The notes under the pieces were generated by a model. That model saw only the letters and a program-made list of their open reading frames with translations. It ran no database searches and was not told the DNA's origin. From Scilla litardierei (lineage: Eukaryota; Streptophyta; Magnoliopsida; Asparagales; Asparagaceae): a stretch of DNA of 64,000 bases. Both the position numbers and the translations under genes were made by a program. Positions 53,836-64,000 of the stretch are shown piece after piece. The stretch is from positions 803,690,817 through 803,754,816 of the forward strand of contig CM061142.1 in assembly GCA_030789695.1 (NCBI GenBank), written 5' to 3'. Each line of letters begins with the position of its first letter. The first letter of the stretch is position 1.

Positions 53836-55665
53836 TTGTAAGGATCGCCTTACCCTTGCAATACTAACAACACACACTAGAGGGGGGTGAATAGTGTAAT
53901 GGCAATAAAATTATCCAATTAAAATTTAACTTGCAAATGCGGAATTATAAATGCAAGAGAAATTAAAAGGCACAATCCAAACGCAAACACAAGGAATTAC
54001 CCTGGTTCCCCAAACGTGGGTACATCCAGCCACACCAATATTCACTATATTCCCACACAGAGAAGTGAATACAAATCTCACAAGGAGATAGCCCACAAAG
54101 AGGATTTATGCCCTAGACAAGGACCCAACCAATCCTACACGAGGATCAAGAGTCCCACACAGAGAATCACTAACTCCCACTCAGAGAATTAGGGTTAGCC
54201 CTACACTAGGACACTAAACTCCCACAAAGAGAGTTACTCCCACAAAGAGAGTTATTCCCACAAAGAGAATATCCTAGTCCCACAAAGAGACAAGCTCCCA
54301 CAAAGAGAGAAAGATCTAATCCCCACAAAGAGAAGTAGAGACACAAATTCACCAAGTAAAGTAAATACTCTTACATATGCCTTGAGATGCTTACTCATGA
54401 ATGGAGGCAAGGCATGGAAGAGGATCTCCACGTATTGAGATATGCTTGAAAGCACTTGGATGAATTCCCTTGAGCTGGACTTCATTGCATGAAGAAGAAT
54501 GAGAGCTCTTGAGAGGGAATAGAGGGAGTTTGTGAGTTGCTTATGGATCTCTTGAGATATTCAATAGCATCAAGAAGATATAAGAGATGGCAGCACACTC
54601 ATATATATATGAGCCCTATATTAAACCCCAAACCCCAAGAAAACAGCCAAAGAATCGATTCTGCAACGGCTAGAAACTGGGCGAAAACGACAGGAACAGT
54701 CGACTGATGATCAAAAGACAGTTGACTGATCAACGGCTAGAAAATATCCAACGGCTATAATCTGAGCCAGGACAGTCGACTGATGAAGACAGTACAATCG
54801 ACTGAGAACAGGACAGGCGCCTGTAAAACCTTCAGCAGGCGACTGCTGCAGGGGATGGAATAATACAAAGAGCTGCACTCTTTCTCCAGTTAAGCACAAA
54901 GGCAACTGATGTCAATAATACAGTCGACTGTCTATTAGTCAGGCGACTGTAAAACCATAATCAGTCGTCTGCTGTATAAGATGGAGAAACAACAGAGAGA
55001 TGCAGAGATTGCACTTACGCTACTCAGGCGACTAGTGACCAATCTACAGGCGACTGTAAATATACAGGCGACTGTAAACTAACCAGTAGTCGACTGTGCG
55101 TAAAGCTCAAGTTTGAGTCAATTGAAATGTTGACTTGAGCTGTGCATATCAGGCGACTGTAGAAGGAACTACAGGCGACTGGAAATCACCCAGTCGACTG
55201 TGTTTCCTTCAGCAGGTGACTGACGGAAAGCCAGAGACTCCAAATGAGTCTTTGGACAAAGTGAACATGTTGGGTTGGATTCTATGATAATCTTAAGGCT
55301 CACTAAGATGGTTAAATGCATATGCATGAATGAGTAAACCATCTAAGAAGGCATTACATTAATCCTAGACTCAAAAGAGAGAGAAAGCATTAAAGTAAAT
55401 TACATGGATTACAATGCTTTCCTTAGAGTCTAAGTCTTCAAACTTGATGCCTTGTTTGCTCTCCATCATCTCCAAGCTTTGGCAGTCCTTGAGTCCAAGC
55501 AATGGTCCTTCTTTACTTGATGTTCATCCTTGCACCAAGTGATTAGTCTCCAAGAAAGATATTCTTGAAATAAAACTGAGAGACTAAAACATGAGAGTCA
55601 TTAGCAACAACATAATGTTGTGATCATCACAAAATAAGATTGGTATGAAACACCAATACTCAACA
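53836..55665 (-). repeat. 5' LTR of the SIRE-like element
   Basis: 1830 bp, near-identical to 48995-50810 apart from scattered substitutions and small indels (for example an extra CTCCCACAAAGAGAGTTA unit around 54236-54252). It carries the same CAGTCGACTG array (54695-55215). Confidence 0.9.
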
Positions 55666-55670
55666 CAAAC

Positions 55671-56196
55671 CCATGGTGGGGGTATGCTACCAAAAGATCT
55701 TTGACCCTCTCCATGCGGCATCAAATGTCTCATTGTGCTTTGCAAGAAGTTCACTATTTGTTTCTTCAGCCTTTGGGTCTTGTGCATAGATTCTTTTAAA
55801 AAAAACTCAGTTGGCAAATTAACCCAAGTCGTAATAGAGTGGGGAGGTAAAGCATTGCCAATTCTTTGCATTATCTTTTAATGAAAATGGAAACAACTTA
55901 AGGTATATTGTTTCAAGACTTGTTTTTCCATCAACACAAGTAAGACATACATCTTCAAATTATTTTATATGTAAATACAGATTCTCCCTCTCCAAACCAT
56001 GAACAGTAAGAAGAAGTTGAATCGTGCCAAGTTTAGGGCTAAAGAAATTAGCAAGGGCAGGAAGCACGATACAGGATCCAGAAGAATATTTAGTGGGCCT
56101 AAACACATCTCTTAAAGATTTCTCTCCCATGGTGAGAGAGTGATTTTCATTATCATGTGTGTAAATGGTGCCATTAGGATTTGATTATTCAGCCAT
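55671..56196 (-). pseudogene. Athila/Tat-type gag remnant, N-terminal part
   Basis: Minus-strand reading from ATG at 56196: MAE-stop-SNPNGTIYTHDN, KSLRDVFRPTKYSSGSCIVL, PKLGTIQLLLTVHG, LYLHIK, LKDNAKNWQCF, then MERVKDLLVAYPHHGF. This is the classic start of Athila/Tat gag. It is continued at 48989 by FDEYRVIGFFYDGL once the SIRE-like element is removed. There are several stops. Confidence 0.75.
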
Positions 56197-56220
56197 CTCA
56201 ATATGTCTAGATAGTCTATG

Positions 56221-58661
56221 TGTATTAGAATTTAGGAAGACGTATGTCCTTGAGGCATTTATCTTAAGATAATCATCTCGTTCTAATAATAATATGGTAT
56301 TAATTATTTTAAGTATGAATTCGTTGAATCATATACTTAGATAATTTCCTTAGACTTATAGTCAGGTCATTACGTATCCAGATGTAGATCTCGATTATGA
56401 GAAGTTAGTGACCGATTTGAAACTTAAGTCTTAAACGGTTCATGGTCATAGATGTGTTGAGAATAGGATATCGGCACATCGGTTAGACCAATGTGTCTTT
56501 GTCTTACCTTAGGGTAATGATGATCTTATAGTCATTCGACTTGGCAAAGTCGGAGACGAGACACAGGTGCTCATTAGAGAATGAGTTCACTGAACAACCA
56601 ACTTAGAGTTATTAAATGGTTAAGCTTTAACTAAACTGTCAATGATAACTCTAGAGTGATGTTAGGCAAGCGGGTCCTTAAGACCTGAAGTCATTAATAC
56701 GAACTTGTGAGTGGATAGTGTCACTTAGATCTACGATCTAGCTTCGAGGCACGGCCTGTTGAAAGATCTTAAGTTGGGTGACACCTGAAGCTCACAAGGG
56801 AAGTAGATGACTAAAATAGGATTCGTCTCTTCCGTTAAATGGAAGTTAGTGTCACTGGATCAGTACGGTCTTTGTGTTAATCCTCGGCCTGGTACGTTGT
56901 AGGATGTACAACGTGAATACACCAAAGACCGCTGTATACTAACTGATGCTGGCTAGTGGGGTTGACGGTAAACCATACCCTAGGCCTTGCAGAGACACAG
57001 TCTTGACGAAGGGACTAAAACTGCGGTATTCATCACTGACACAGTCAGAGTGATCCTGACGACATGTTTGTTAGTGGGTCGATCGCGTGTATGATTCTGA
57101 GACAGGGACGACGCCTGCTGCTCGTGGTTACCGTCGTCTACGGGTTTCGAGCCCCAACCTGTAGTAGGGTCAGGCTGTAGGGTCTCACATCGAGTCGTAT
57201 TCGCGTCTTAGTAATAGGAAGAACGTTAAGAGGAATTCAGTCAATGAAATGGAATTATTAAGTCCACAAATTAGTTGTGAGTTCAAGTTTTATAGGGGAC
57301 AAATTTTGCATGAGATGCAAACTAGATTAAATGTTTCGTGAATTTTTTACGAAAATATTTAATGGAATAAATGCGTTGGAAAGGTTACATGGATGACTGG
57401 ATCATCCCGGTCTAAACGCAGGTTCAAACCGCGTCAAAAACGGAGTCCAAATGCACAAGTTAAAGCCAAAACAGTCAGCCCAAACAGTTTGGACTGAAAC
57501 CAGCACAAGGGGGTCAGCCCAAATAGGTTGGGTTGACCCGAGCCAAAATTCAAAGGGAACCAGCCCACTTGGGCTGGGCGCCCAAGCCCAGGCGGGGCGG
57601 GCTCTGACCCGCCCAGTGGGCGGGTCAGGCCCGCCAGCGAGGCTGGGCCCGTCTGCTATGCGGGCGGGCGCCCGCAGCAGCAGGTGGACCCGCCAGTGCC
57701 TTAGAGGTGCGTGCAGCGCACGTGCCTCGAAACACATGCGCTACACTCTGCACGCGCGGGCCCAATAAACCCTAGGGTTTAGCAAGATTTTTTTGGCGAC
57801 TATGACTTGTGCATTTTTGTGGTTTTTTTGCTACCTTTGCGATGATATTTGAGGGGTCAAACGACGTCGGAATGACTCGTCGTTTGTTTCTACGCGTTCA
57901 CCATTCGAAGCTCTTCGAAATGATAGCTTGTATGGTGTCTGAAGTTTAATGGTTGAAGAGATTTAATTCGTCAAAGTTGGGCCTTTGAGAAAGGCTTACT
58001 AACTTCATTAACTTAATTAAATCCATCTTCATTTAACTTTGTCCCACATTACTCGTGACGAAAAAGGAGGAGCCGACTCCCTATATAAATAGGAGTGCCC
58101 CCTCTTCGTTGTAGAGTGCACCAAATGATCGAATCGAAAAGCTCCTAACTTTTGAGCACGCTGGATCGTGAACTTAAATATTCCTCTCCTTTTTTTCTTC
58201 CTATCCTCCCGTTGGGTCCTAGCAAGACTACGAGGAGGTTTGGATCGGATCCAGACGTCTTTGATGTGGGTCTGCTCAAGTGAAACTTTCTTCAGCAAGT
58301 GATCGGCTCAGAGGCGGCTCGGGTAGATCGGTTCAAAGGCGCAAGGCAGCTCGGCTACGAGGAGTGAAAGAAGGTGGTGCGGAACATCTTGCCTGCCCCA
58401 AGGCCAAGATTCCCGGTATGTCACTTAGTAGCTTTTTAGAATAATTATTTTAATAATGTCGCATAATGCTAGATCCCTCTTGGGGTGGTCAGATCCACCC
58501 CAAGTTGGCATAGATTTTGGCGAGGTTCTGGCTCGCCTTAGGGCTCACTAAAATGTTTAGCATAGTTTTCGTATTTCCGCTGTGCATGATTTCCCCTATG
58601 TTGTCCGTCCGACTTAGGACGGACATGGATCTGAGCCCTGAGGGTCTGCCAAAACCCTTCA
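56221..58661 (+). repeat. 5' LTR of a plus-strand Ty1/copia element
   Basis: About 2.44 kb, starting near TGTATTAGAATTTAGGAAG (start approximate) and ending ACCCTTCA before the PBS. A TATA box (CTATATAAATAGG) lies at 58081-58093. A GC-rich block with GGGCTGGGCGCCCAAGCCCA-like words lies at 57540-57700. It aligns, inverted and diverged, with 61159-63637 (for example the GACGAGACACAGGTGCTCAT and GTCCGACTTAGGACGG blocks). Open frames in the GC-rich block are not genes. Confidence 0.8.
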
Positions 58662-58662
58662 T

Positions 58663-58674
58663 TGGTATCAGAGC
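58663..58674 (+). other. tRNA-Met primer-binding site of the plus-strand copia
   Basis: TGGTATCAGAGC, one base inside the LTR end at 58661, followed by CAGGTTTGCATG. Confidence 0.9.
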
Positions 58675-60420
58675 CAGGTTTGCATGATCTTAGACTGCGA
58701 TGTTATTTTAATTATTAAAATTACTTACTATATGAATATAATGATTTTACCTTTATTTGATAAATGTTAGAAAAAATTGTTTTAAGAGCATGAAAGGTTT
58801 TAAGAAATTTTTCTATTTCATGATATGATGTTAAAAATTAAATTTCTTATTATAACATATTTTGAAGATTATTTTATGCGATAATTTAATCTTAGAAAGG
58901 ATTTAAAAATGTTTTAATGGTTTTAAATACACTGTTTATACTAAAAATTATTTAATGATTTTTATGAAACCGACATTTTATTAGATAAAATGTTTTTGTT
59001 TTAAAATCTTATTCATTTTAATTTAAATGTTAAAACTTAGCATGTTACTTATTTACATGATAGATGTTTTAGCATGTATGTTCTTTCTAATGTCACATTG
59101 TTGAACCCTTATTTTATGCGATAAAATTAGTTGGTTGTTGTTAATGGACATGATGAATTATTTAATTATTCATGAACCCCTTTGAGTTAGCCATTAATTC
59201 ATTAAAAATTTATAAGATGAATTTTTAAAATGTGACATGCTATGTTTTAATGAACACTTACTACATTTAAACCTAATTCCCGATTAGGGTAGTCCTCTTT
59301 AATCGACGATTACTATTTTAACCGTTTCAATAATAATTCTCTTTTAATGATTACTATTTTAAATGTTGTAATTGATTTATTAAAATCCTAATAAAAATTA
59401 GGGTAGCACGATGAACGAACAAACCTTATAGTTGATAAGGATCTAATAAAAATTATTGAACAAATCCATAAAATTTTGAATTTTAAGGATCCACTAGTTG
59501 ATAAGGATTAACTAGTATTAATAAAAGCTTTTTAGTTGATGGACAATCATAAGATTGATGAATTTCCTTCAATGGATCAAGATGTCGGTCAGTGTGCTTG
59601 GCTAAGCTTGTTGAAACACCTCAGCTTGACTGGGGATAATGATCCTGGCTTAATCACTTCCCTGGCCGCGTCCGCTGAACCGCAAGGAGACAAATCATGA
59701 CTATGAAAGTCCGTCGACTATACCTAAGTCAAATACGATAATAATCTTGTTCAAGATAAATCGTAACCCACCTTGTTTTAGGAGATGGTAACTGTAGGAC
59801 CCATGTTCCAGTTGTTGAGCTAACTCAAGCTGTGACATGGCAACCTTGTAGAAACCGACTTCTTAAATACATATGACGAGATCTTGACTTGACCCAACCC
59901 GTCGTGTCGTGAATACACCGAGCGCTGGTATAAGTTGAGCCAATGATGTAGTCTAGACTTAAACCTAAACCGTCGTGTCGTGAATACACCGAGCACCGGC
60001 GTAAGTTGAGCCATTTATGTAAGTTTAGTCCTGACCCAAACCGACGTGTCGTGAATACACCGAGTGGCGGCGTAAGTCAGGCTAGACACGAAAACAAGGG
60101 TCTGACTAGGCTAGTCATTGTGATTTGGATGAGCACACTCATGATCATAAATGACTAGGGGTAAAACTTATAGGGAATCATATTTTATATGATTGATGAA
60201 GAGTTCGTCTACCGACTGCAGAGTCGGACAACTTGTTGAGCTACACTCAAGGTTGTCAGACTCGGGGTAGTCGGTTCCCTCTCCCACAAATATTTTAATA
60301 CAATAAATTGTTTATTATTGTGTCTTTAATTCTTAAAATTAGTAGGAGAATATAGTTTAATAAAAACCATTTAAACTGTACAACGAACATATGCTAATTA
60401 AATATCTATTTAAATGCAGA
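58675..60420 (+). other. Long leader with a 71-bp triple repeat
   Basis: 1.75 kb of AT-rich non-coding sequence between PBS and gag. At about 59880-60095 a 71-bp unit occurs three times (GTCGTGTCGTGAATACACCG at 59901 and 59972, GACGTGTCGTGAATACACCG at 60043), each followed by a TAAGTTGAGCC-like or TAAGTCAGGC segment. Leaders this long before gag are unusual for copia elements. Other inserted or duplicated material may be included. Confidence 0.65.
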
Positions 60421-61158
60421 ATGGAGTCGGGTCTGAAGTACATGATTGAAAAGAACGTGCTAGATGGGACTAACTATAAAGATTGGCTAAGGAATATTAA
60501 GTTAGTCCTCTCACTAGCTAGGATAGGATATGTGCTGCTTAAGGACGATCCGGACAAGCCTGACGAAGATGCAACCCACGAAGAGAAGGAAGCCTATAAG
60601 CAGTACCAGAGAGATGCCGAGAAGGCCAGGTGCCTTACTCTGGTTTCAATGAACAACAACCTGCAAAGGAAGTACGAACATTTGGATGTTCAAAGTATGC
60701 TTCTGAATGCAGAGGAGTTGTATGGCAAGTGGTCAAGGGCTGCCAGGTTTGAAGCCACGAGCAACCTCTGGGGAGCTAAGATGGAGACGGCCCCCGTGCA
60801 AGACCATGTCATAAAAATGATCGGGTACGTGGAAGACGCTGCCCAGTTAGGTTTTGTCCTCGACAATGAGATGGTCGTGGACATCATCCTAAAATCTTTA
60901 ACCCTAGACTTCAAACAATTCATTACTGGCTTCATCATAAACAATATTGAAATGGATTTTCCTGGTATCCTCAACGTGCTTTAGCAGTTTGAGGAGATCG
61001 AAAAGAAACCGACTGTGTTGGTTGTTGGCTCTGCTTCTTCAGACCAACCGAAAGGCAAAGTCAAGAAGAGACAGGTCTCACAACCAGCTAAAGTGAAGAA
61101 GGGGAAGAAGACAAATGGGCTTCGTCGAAATCCGAATGCTTTCACTGCCACAAGATAT
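60421..61158 (+). pseudogene. Ty1/copia gag, cut inside its zinc knuckle
   Basis: Starts MESGLKYMIEKNVLDGTNYK, followed by DWLRNIKLVLSLARIGYVLL, a copia gag (UBN2-like), then LYGKWSRAARFEATSNLWGA, IMEMDF-like and FEEIEKKPTVLVV, and a Lys-rich region. A TAG at 60982-60984 and a one-base deletion near 61128 break the frame. In the corrected frame the last residues before 61159 are SKSECFHCHK, the first half of a CCHC knuckle. The other half was displaced by the insertion at 61159. Confidence 0.8.
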
Positions 61159-63637
61159 TGAAGGGAATTGGCGGTCCCTTAGGGCACAAAAACTCTAGTC
61201 CCGTCCTAAGTCGGACGGCACATAGACAGAAAAACAATAGCAGCGGAAGAAAAACTAGTTAATCTAAATTAACAAGCAGTTAAAACATTTTTAACTTAGC
61301 CCTAAGGTCCAAGACCCTATGCCAAGATCTATGCCGACTTGGGATGGATCTGACCATCCCAAGAAGGATCTAGCCTACTGCGATTAAATTAAACTAATGC
61401 TAATAAAATACTTTAACCACATACCCGGAATCTCAGCCCTGGGGCAGGCAAGATGTTCCGCGCCGTCTTCCGAGCTGCTCCCATCCCACGCCGAGCCGCT
61501 CCTTGAACCGCTCCCCGAACCGCTCCTCGAACCGCTCTGCATCCCGAGGCGATCAATCCCCGTGCCACCGAGCCAACCACGCGCCGAAGAAAGTTTCACG
61601 CGAGTGAAACCTCCGCCTAGATTTCGGATCCAGAATCCGAACTCCTTTGCGGCTTTGCCAGAGCCCTCAGGAGTAAGGAAGAAATTTAGGGAGAAGAGAA
61701 ATATTAATTTAAGCTTAGATCCGAGTGTGCTCCAACATTTACAAGAGCCGCTCAGATCTAGAGCTTGGGACGAGTTTTGAGGAAGGGGGAGACCCCTATT
61801 TATATAGGCGGCGGACTCTCCCCTTTTCTCAAAATCCGATGTGGGACTAAATAATGGGTTAATTAAAATCAAGTTAGTTTGCACTTCACAAAGTGCAAAC
61901 TTCCGTGAATTTTAACTCACTCACCGTTGAGCTTCAAGATTGATACAACCTATCAATACGACGAGCGTTCAAAGGTGAACGCATAGGAAAAAACCGTTCG
62001 TCAATCGGAGTTCGTTTGACCCTCCAATTGAGTGTCCAAAGATCAGCCCTAGGCTAGTTTTTCGCAAAAACTGAGCCGTCATTTGATTCAGCACACTTAG
62101 GGTTCAAAACCCTAGAGGTGGGGCCCATGGGTGGGCCCCACGCATCCCGCGCGTGCCTAAATCCGCCTGGGCAGAGCCCAGGCCGCGCCTGGGCTCGCCC
62201 AGGCGGCTGGGCTCGCCCAGGCCCGCGCCTGGGCAGAGCCCAGGCGGCCTTGGCTTAGCCCAGGCTTGCGCCTGGGCTTGCCCAGGCCGAGCCTGGGCTT
62301 AGCCCAGGCAGCCTGTTCTGCCTTGCATTTACTGGGCCTGGCCTGGTCTGATCCTTTGGGCTGTTTGGCTCTAACTTGAGCATTTGGTGTCCGATTTGGA
62401 CGCCGTTCGAACCTGGGTCTAGACCGGGACATTCCCGTCTTACCCGTGAACTTTTCCTTGCGTTTATTTTATTAAATATTGTATTAAACAATTTAATACA
62501 CATTTAATCGCTTTTGCATCAAATGCAAAATAGTCCCTATCTAGGCTTAAATTACCATATTGCATCAAATGCAATTATTCCATCCCTTGCATCAAAAATG
62601 CAATTATTCTCCCTAACTAATTTCTACCTATTACTAGACGAAGCGTTGCACTCTGTGTGAGACCATACAGCCTGACCCTTACAACAGGTTGGGCTCGAAG
62701 CCCTATACGGCAGTGACCACTAGCAGTGGTTGCCGTCCCGGCTTCAGGAATCATCATTATGTGGTTGACTCATTGACATGAGTATTGTCGGGACCACCTG
62801 ACTGTTTCCGTGATGAGTTCCGCAGTTATAGTCTCTTCGTCTAAATTGTGTCGTGTAGATCAAGTCTGGGGTACGGTTAAACTGTCAACCCCAATAACTT
62901 GACTCCGGTTAGTTTCGATCAATCTTTAGTCAATTAATGTTGGACTTCTTCCAACATACTCTGCGCAGAGTTTTTACTAAAGACCGAACTAACTCTACGA
63001 CACTAACTCCCATTGACCGGGAGAGACGAATCCTCTCTTGGTCATTACTCGCCTCGTACGTTTCAAGTGACACCCAATCAAAAGACCTTTCGACAGGCAT
63101 TGCCTCGAAGCTAGGTCAGTTGATCTAAGTGGCACCGTTCACGCACAGGTCCGTCAGAATGACCTCAAGTCAAAAGACCAACTAGCATATCATCACTCAG
63201 AGTTATCATTGACAGATTGGTCAATATAACCATATGATAACTCTATTGGATCGTTCAGTGAACTCATTCTAATGAGCACCTGTGTCTCGTCTTCGACTTC
63301 GCCAAGTCAAACAATCATGAGATCATTGTCACCGCTAAACGGTGAAGACTAAGACACAATGGTCTATCCGATGTTTCGATATCCTTGTCTCGGAACATCT
63401 ACGACCACGAACCATTTTAGACTTATGCTACAGACGGTCAAACGTTTCTCCATGATCGAGATACTCATCTCGATACCCGTTTGACCTTGCATAAAGTCTC
63501 AAGACTTTACCTAAGTCGATATCTAATTATAATATAACTTAGATAAATCATTACCAAACAGCTTGCTGTTATTTCGAACAAGATGTTTGTGCTATTCACA
63601 CCGGAATAAATGGCCTCGAGGGCATCATATTCCTACA
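61159..63637 (-). repeat. 3' LTR of a minus-strand Ty1/copia element
   Basis: 2479 bp, TG...CA on the minus strand (TGTAGGAATATGATGCCC to CCCTTCA). It is related to, but diverged from, the LTR at 56221-58661 and inverted to it. A TATA box (CTATATAAATAGGGG) lies at 61807-61793 on the minus strand. At 62155-62310 an array of GCCTGGGC and GCCCAGGC half-sites forms many short palindromes. The internal region and other LTR of this element lie beyond the window. Confidence 0.85.
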
Positions 63638-63650
63638 TCTCCCACTTGCA
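63638..63650 (-). other. Polypurine tract of the minus-strand copia
   Basis: Minus-strand GTGCAAGTGGGAGA abuts the LTR's TGTAGG start, the usual copia arrangement. Confidence 0.8.
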
Positions 63651-63685
63651 CTCAGGCCCATTTATCTCAGTATCTTATACCGTTT

Positions 63686-63748
63686 TTACACATAAGTTTT
63701 CCCGACTTCATGTGATAGAGCCTTCGTGAGTGGATCTGCAAAAACCGT
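63686..63748 (-). pseudogene. C-terminal end of copia pol (RNase H tail)
   Basis: Minus-strand reading TVFADPLTKALSHEVGKTYV then TAA. ADPLTKAL is the conserved last block of copia polyproteins. A TAG lies directly upstream in frame, so this copy is broken. The rest of the polyprotein must lie beyond 64000, or has decayed: 63749-64000 is AT-rich with no clear coding frame. Confidence 0.6.
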
Positions 63749-64000
63749 CTACACTATAGACTTAAGGGGTTTTTATGTTTATATTAGACCAACCTTTTGA
63801 ATCTTATTCAAATAATTCATTTGGTCTGTTGGAATCCATAATATTTTATTTTACTTGGATCTTATCCAGTTTATCGTACCTTACGATAATCATTTAAATT
63901 TGTTAATGGTCATTTTAAATGGCTCATATCTATTCTTGATAAAGTATCAAACCTTTTGATTACTTTGTCAAAATGTATGTTCCATCCCTTTGATGATTCG

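Larger units (their letters stand above)
48995..55665 (-). mobile_element. SIRE-like Ty1/copia element lacking pol
   Basis: Two LTRs (48995-50810 and 53836-55665) begin TGTAAGGATCGC and end ACTCAACA. CAAAC directly flanks both ends (48990-48994 and 55666-55670), a perfect 5-bp duplication. A tRNA-Met PBS (GCTCTGATACCA on the plus strand, 53822-53833) and a purine tract (AAAAAGGGGGAGAT on the minus strand, 50811-50824) show it reads right to left. The internal 3 kb codes only for a gag-like protein. No protease, integrase, RT or RNase H was found, so it is a non-autonomous derivative. Gag type and polypurine tract resemble the SIRE/Maximus lineage. Confidence 0.9.

Noticed and set aside
57402..57768. 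105-111 codon frames rich in Pro, Ala and Arg on both strands
   Set aside because: They arise from the GC-rich palindromic block of a copia LTR and show no family features.

Overview
The window is nuclear DNA of a flowering plant, most likely a eudicot. It holds one recognisable host gene, a mitochondrial phosphate carrier of the PHT3/MPT3 type (29601-45893, + strand, six exons, 366 codons). That gene sits in a thick bed of nested transposable elements. Everything else with coding capacity belongs to a transposon. All calls come from reading the sequence, with no database search. Terminal repeats, target-site duplications (TSDs), primer-binding sites (PBSs) and splice junctions were located by direct comparison within the window.

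Layout. 1-5067 is AT-rich decayed repeat DNA ending in a GC-rich array. 5068-21004 is a minus-strand Athila/Tat-type gypsy element that keeps only gag remnants (LTRs 1.88 kb, tRNA-Asp-type PBS). Its gag is split by a complete Tekay/Del-type chromovirus (8841-18704, two 2521-bp LTRs, perfect GACTC duplication). 21005-22842 continues the older target DNA, followed by a large foldback and a Harbinger-like MITE. 23263-28700 is a young plus-strand Reina-type chromovirus whose gag-pol is open apart from one extra T before the chromodomain. 28701-29600 is the upstream region of the carrier gene. Intron 1 of the carrier holds an 8.85-kb Mutator-like element (30350-39202) with a perfect 9-bp duplication. 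46799-47230 is a Mutator-type MITE. From about 47.2 kb to the end is another nest: an old Athila/Tat-type gag cut by a SIRE-like gag-only copia element (48995-55665), then a plus-strand copia element (from about 56221) whose gag zinc knuckle is cut by a minus-strand copia element running off the window.

Most interesting unit. The Mutator-like element carries three genes: an unknown 141-aa ORF, a MUDRA transposase, and, convergent to it, a plant mobile domain (PMD) gene in the position that mudrB holds in maize MuDR. Ten or more copies of a roughly 25-bp palindrome (half-sites GGCCGCACTTG and CAAGTGCGGCC) lie inside it. One sits upstream of each of the three genes, others lie in the terminal repeats and at the centre of a 685-bp inverted repeat between the convergent 3' ends. 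A second 397-bp inverted repeat follows. The transposase and PMD genes carry stops and frameshifts, so this copy looks inactive, but its architecture points to a family worth defining.

The second notable unit is the Tekay element. Its gag-pol is interrupted twice by short GT...AG segments (113 and 70 nt) whose removal exactly restores conserved protein sequence, so it looks like a chromovirus with spliceosomal introns.
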